DNA of 50,271 nucleotides from Phallusia fumigata (Eukaryota > Chordata > Ascidiacea > Phlebobranchia > Ascidiidae): the NCBI GenBank assembly GCA_008931825.1, contig QXVZ01033602.1, positions 1 to 50,271 on the forward strand. The letters are read 5' to 3'. The notes under the pieces were generated by a model. The model was not told the origin of the DNA, ran no database searches, and saw only the letters and a program-made list of their open reading frames with translations. Numbering within the stretch: position 1 is the stretch's first letter; every line of letters begins with the position of its first letter. Both the position numbers and the translations under genes were made by a program. Shown piece by piece: positions 46,348-50,271 of the stretch.

Positions 46348-47725
46348 TTACCCTTTAACTTTTGATTTTTTGGGTTTTATCTCTACACCACAGGAAGGGG
46401 GAGGATGTTGTGAAAGTCTTGAATCTGACATGGAGATGTCTAGATCTTGTCCACTCGCTTTCTTAATGGTGCTCATAATATTTTCAACCTGTTAAAACAA
46501 GTTGTAGTCCAGCCAAGTTGACAATATAAAGCACCATATGCTGTATGTCAATGAATTTCAAATATGACGCACCTCAGTATTGATTTGCGACTTCCGCAAT
46601 GCATCCTCACTGAGAAAAGTATTGGCACCCATGATTTGCGTTCCTATACTTTGAACCATGGTTTCACACTGTGAGCACCTGAATAAGACACATTCACAGT
46701 CAAGCACAATGAAATGCCCTTGTATGCACTAACCCACCATGATGAAAGTGTTTCAGTTATGTAATCTATATCCTCAGGGGTAAGATCCCTTCCGATTGTC
46801 CAATCTACCTCCAGTCTGAAATCACATAAAATGCTCGTCCACAACTGGCAACTTACATGTGCCCTACACACGGGTTATAAGTTGAGCAAACCTGGAGTTC
46901 TGTTGGTCAAGCTTTCCCTTGATAATGTTGCTGTAAATTGCTGATATCAGCAAATCTTCAAGTTCACGCAAGTTGTTTAGATCCACTTCTTCTAGTAAAC
47001 TTTTGTATGATATATACTGCGAATAAACAAAGACCTTTACCTACTGTTATGCTTGATTGAAAACCTGATTTTTAATAATATTTGCAAGTTTTGAGATAAA
47101 ACAACATGTAAATTTCCCTTTTGCTTTTTAAAGAAGCCTAAAAACTGGAATTATTATTCCATACTACATTATTTTGTACTGACAAAAGAACCATAATATA
47201 ATATTGGTTGAATAAATAATGTAAACTACCAACAAAATTGCTACTTATACCAACACCAATACCTTGGACTTTGCTGCCAAACTTACAACTGTAAGTTGCC
47301 TTAGTTTCTTGGACATAAGTGGAGACAGCTGGGGTAATTCAGAAGCTTGCTTCACATAATCTTTATATGTTCCATATGCAAAGATGTTTAACAACTGTAA
47401 GTACTTCGCACCCTCAGGATCATTGCAAAGCTGCAAAACGCAAAAAAACAACTCAACCAATGTTCAATGGTATTGTCGACACATTCACATTTCAAATGCA
47501 AGTCAAATCTATTTTTGTGTGTTTAATATATCTTATACTTACTTCCTGGACACAGGTTAACTCCAACAACTCTCCAAAAACATAAATGTCTGGTGTCTCC
47601 AATTCTTGTTCAATTAACTTTCGAAGTGCTGCTCCATGTGCAGATTTTGCGAGTATTAAAAATTGTTCTTGACTTCTACTGGCAGAGTTTGAAGCTATGC
47701 GACTCGTCTCAACTTCTACCTCCAT
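46348..47725 (-). CDS. COPS7: COPS7, COP9 signalosome subunit 7
   Basis: Six exons on the minus strand: 47725-47543, 47430-47263, 47016-46892, 46815-46738, 46678-46573 and 46488-46348, in phase throughout and giving 266 residues (human COPS7A 275). Key matches are [33 protein letters not shown] and the PCI-domain segments [11 protein letters not shown] and [12 protein letters not shown]. Then come [14 protein letters not shown] and a W-C-x-x-C-E stretch, and a C-terminal helix and Lys-rich end. The complex removes NEDD8 from cullins, with the catalytic JAMM in subunit 5. The exon 4 donor is set by frame: ATG|GTGGGT gives the conserved W-C join, whereas the neighbouring GGTTAG site would give a stop. 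The start is the ATG at 47725; an upstream open frame has only a GTG. Convergent with HBS1L. Confidence 0.95.
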
Positions 47726-48815
47726 GTTATTATACTTTGGCAAATTTGTTAGCACTATGGGAAGGGACGACAGTCAACATTACCCAAGTAAATTTCAGGA
47801 TTTATTCACATAGATTCAGTCGTCCATATTTATCTAATTAAGGGAAAGTATTTTTTTAAGTTAAACATTTATGGTTTGTACTGGACAAGGTAGGCGCTCC
47901 TTCAACGTAACAATCTTGTTTATACATCGTGAACACAATTGGCATTCGGTCCTACCAAAGTCCACAGAAAAATACCTGCGCGTTACCTGCAGTATTTACA
48001 ATTTCGTCCCATCTTCCCCCATCTAAGTGCGTCACCTGACCGGAGTCCTTAGCGCAAACCGCGTCTGGCCCGCCCCAGCAAACAACAAAACCATACCTTA
48101 TCTTTTGATATATTGGGTTTAGGGAGCTGAAAATTTGCACAGAACTTAAGTGGAGCTGCCCGACTCCAAAAATGTAAAAAAAAAATTTTTGCTAAAAACC
48201 CTAAATTTCGGAATTCAATTTTGGGTGGAAATACCCCGTTTTTGGGACAAAAAATAAAATTGGCAATTATCTCACATAGTTAGATTTTTTTGTACAACCG
48301 TNCGCGTCTCTTGAAAGAAGGTCAGTCACAAGATGGTACCAAACGATTGTTTAATTTCAGTCACCAGGAACGCGCAGATGAGAGACAGTGATGACAAGCA
48401 GTGTGATTATGAAAATGTTTGGCTTAATGCTGCATATACACAGAAAAAGCTACAAACCAAAATTTAAAAGCTAAAATGATGTAGTTTGTTCCACCACACC
48501 ATAATGTACAAAGTATGAAAACATTTTGCGGAGCAGTTTTGTTTAAAACGCTGTTTACAGCGACGTCCGTTGTGTGTAACTTCAACAAGCTTCGTTCTGC
48601 ATTGACAGGCAAATGTATGTACATAGGTAATATATACAGTGGATAGTGGTGATCAACAATGCTACTTCATTGCTTCGCTTCTCCCGACTCTAAAAAGTGA
48701 CAAAAATGCTTGTTTTACCTCACAGAAATAGATGTAAGTCAAGTTTGAAAGGTCTACAGTGCACTTTGACGAACAACAAAACATACGTACAATCCGACAC
48801 AAAGCAAAATTTCGT
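47726..48815. other. Intergenic region upstream of COPS7
   Basis: No gene supported. An A/T homopolymer-rich patch (about 48170-48260) with a short A10-T5 tract is present. A single N lies at 48302 without an obvious flanking repeat, unlike the other gaps. The 60-codon frames here lack any domain sign. Confidence 0.45.
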
Positions 48816-49172
48816 TCAGAAAGACAGGTTTGTTGCTTCAACCAGCGGCAGGCTGTACTGAATGCTGCCAGCTAGAAAAGGGGGAAAATTACAGTAGCCT
48901 CAACTTACCAACTTTTATATTCACACTTCCTTGAACGCCAGGGGAAAGTATTTAACATTTGAGTCTCTCATGTCAATCTTTTGTTTGTGTACGCTCTTGT
49001 CGACTGTGGTGGAAACGACAATGTTTAAATATTCAATGAACGCCAAAGGGGCCTAAACGGGACACTAGTGTCTGACATAAATATAGCTATGTTCTAATAG
49101 ATAAATACTGAAATTCAAAACTGACTTACCATGAGTCTTTACACCGCTGTAGTTGTTAACATCGCCTTCATT
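48816..49172 (-). CDS. Possible last two exons of an unidentified small gene (partial)
   Basis: On the minus strand, exon 49172-49130 has a good acceptor (TTTTTCAG) and a perfect donor (G|GTAAGT); it reads NEGDVNNYSGVKTH. Joining in phase to 48871-48816 (acceptor TTTTCTAG) adds AGSIQYSLPLVEATNLSF and a TGA at 48818-48816. An upstream open stretch at about 49490-49375 (including V-Q-F-K-C-G-H-S) might be another exon, joined through ACA|GTACCT. I do not recognise the protein. The strong splice signals and the in-phase join are the only support; it could be a non-coding transcript. Confidence 0.33.
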
Positions 49173-49770
49173 CTGAAAAATATTGACATCGTTTCCAAAA
49201 CTGCAGCCACTGAAGGAGCAGTTTTGTACTAAATCTAATTATTTGTATATTTACCAAGTGTTAGTAAGTTAGTCTAGACATGTGGAGCGTTTCTAGTAAT
49301 CTTTCATTTGTTATTGTTGTTTAAATGTTTAGACGATAAAACCAACACCATAGTACCAAACACCTAGGTACTGTGAACTTCAGAAATCTCAACCTGCTCT
49401 TGTTCTTTTCTGTATAATCTGGACACCACACTCTGCTGTGACCGCATTTGAACTGTACGTTTTTGTATTTGTAGTTAGTTGCTGAATTCGCGCCCTGTTC
49501 TTGCACTTACATACACTCCTGGGTTTAAGGCATCGAACTTACAAATCGTTATGAAACGTTATGAAACTAATCAGTGTCACTACTTCTTACTGGCCTTTTC
49601 TTTCCATTAACTGTTTAGTAGTTGTATACCTTGTTCATTGGTTTAACTTTTGTTGTTCCAAAAAGAAAGATTTGTAATCAAACAACACAGTAATATTGGA
49701 ATTTAATTATTATTTTTTGCCAAAGGCATAGCAAAGCAGAACAAACAAACAACAATGGCCATATCATGTG

Positions 49771-50128
49771 TCACGTTGCTTTTTGCAGAACTTTATTCAA
49801 TTTTTCCAACTGTTCCCAGCGTTGTTCGAGAGCTTCCAGCTAAGAAAACATTGACACTGGTATTGCATACATTGAACAACTTGTAACTGCCCTGATAAGG
49901 CATGCAAACTTTAAAAAAATACATTGTACAAAGGAAAAAACTTGGTTTGTCTGTGAAAACTTAACAATAACATTTTCTACTGAAAGTATTACACACCTTT
50001 TCAGATTTTTGTACATCACCAACTTTTTGTTTAACTTTTTTTATTCTGTTGATTTTTTCCTCTAACTTCGTCATATCCCGAATGCATTTTTTTCGTGCAT
50101 CATTGATTGTGTTATCCAAGCCATCATT
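49771..50128 (-). CDS. 3' end of an unidentified coiled-coil protein gene (partial)
   Basis: Two exons on the minus strand: 50128-49997 (44 codons, acceptor TTTTGGGCAG, donor AAG|GTGTGT) and 49839-49771 (23 codons with TGA), joined in phase 0. The predicted C-terminus is very rich in Lys, Glu, Ile and Leu (D-M-T-K-L-E-E-K-I-N-R-I-K; then LEALEQRWEQLEKLNKVLQK) with heptad-like hydrophobic spacing, so a coiled coil is likely. The family was not recognised; the rest lies beyond the right edge. Heptad-type sequence alone does not give a function. Confidence 0.6.
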
Positions 50129-50271
50129 CTGCCCAAAACGATACATAGGTAAAACATAGGCAAAGAGTGTTTATATCAGCTTCTAAATTTTCTGATAACA
50201 CATGTAGTAATTAAATCAGTCGCAAAGGAAATATTTAAGTTTAACGATCATCAACTCTGATCTTGTAATGT

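Overview
This is a eukaryotic nuclear window: every confident gene is interrupted by short GT-AG introns, and the proteins are animal ones. Compact introns, tightly spaced same-strand gene pairs, AG acceptors just upstream of start codons, and strong divergence between what look like two alleles fit an ascidian tunicate of the Ciona type. That assignment is an inference from architecture, not from a marker gene.

Left part (1-3.6 kb): the 5' end of an acidic protein on the minus strand (possibly RBM33-like), then a complete three-exon secreted fibroblast growth factor (FGF) gene on the plus strand. Middle part (about 3.6-31 kb): a long gene-poor stretch, much of it visibly richer in G+C and CpG than the flanks. 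Its only convincing gene is a second, much larger FGF on the minus strand (exons at 17.1-16.3, 13.6-13.5 and 10.3-9.8 kb). The two FGF genes point tail to tail, share intron positions and phases, have a 107-nt middle exon each, and share a Cys-x-x-Cys pair in the third exon. They look like an old local duplication.

Right part (31.6-50.3 kb): a dense, AT-rich block of conserved genes. In order these are a possible terminal exon of an unknown protein, CCDC92 (+), a TMUB1/2 homologue (+), CIAO2A (+), TBL2 (-), MRPS6 (-), HBS1L (+), COPS7 (-), a weakly supported small gene (-) and the 3' end of a coiled-coil gene (-). TMUB/CIAO2A and MRPS6/TBL2 are close same-strand pairs and candidates for operon-like expression. 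I rebuilt exon structures by joining splice sites in phase and comparing with remembered human homologues. A short hAT-like element lies in a CIAO2A intron.

Six of the seven runs of N are bracketed by direct repeats of 87-1465 bp. They look like unmerged assembly overlaps, in one or two cases two alleles placed in tandem, rather than real duplications. The FGF genes probably act in cell signalling; the right-hand block is housekeeping (ribosome rescue, COP9 signalosome, mitochondrial translation, cytosolic Fe-S assembly). I saw no rRNA, tRNA or CRISPR feature.
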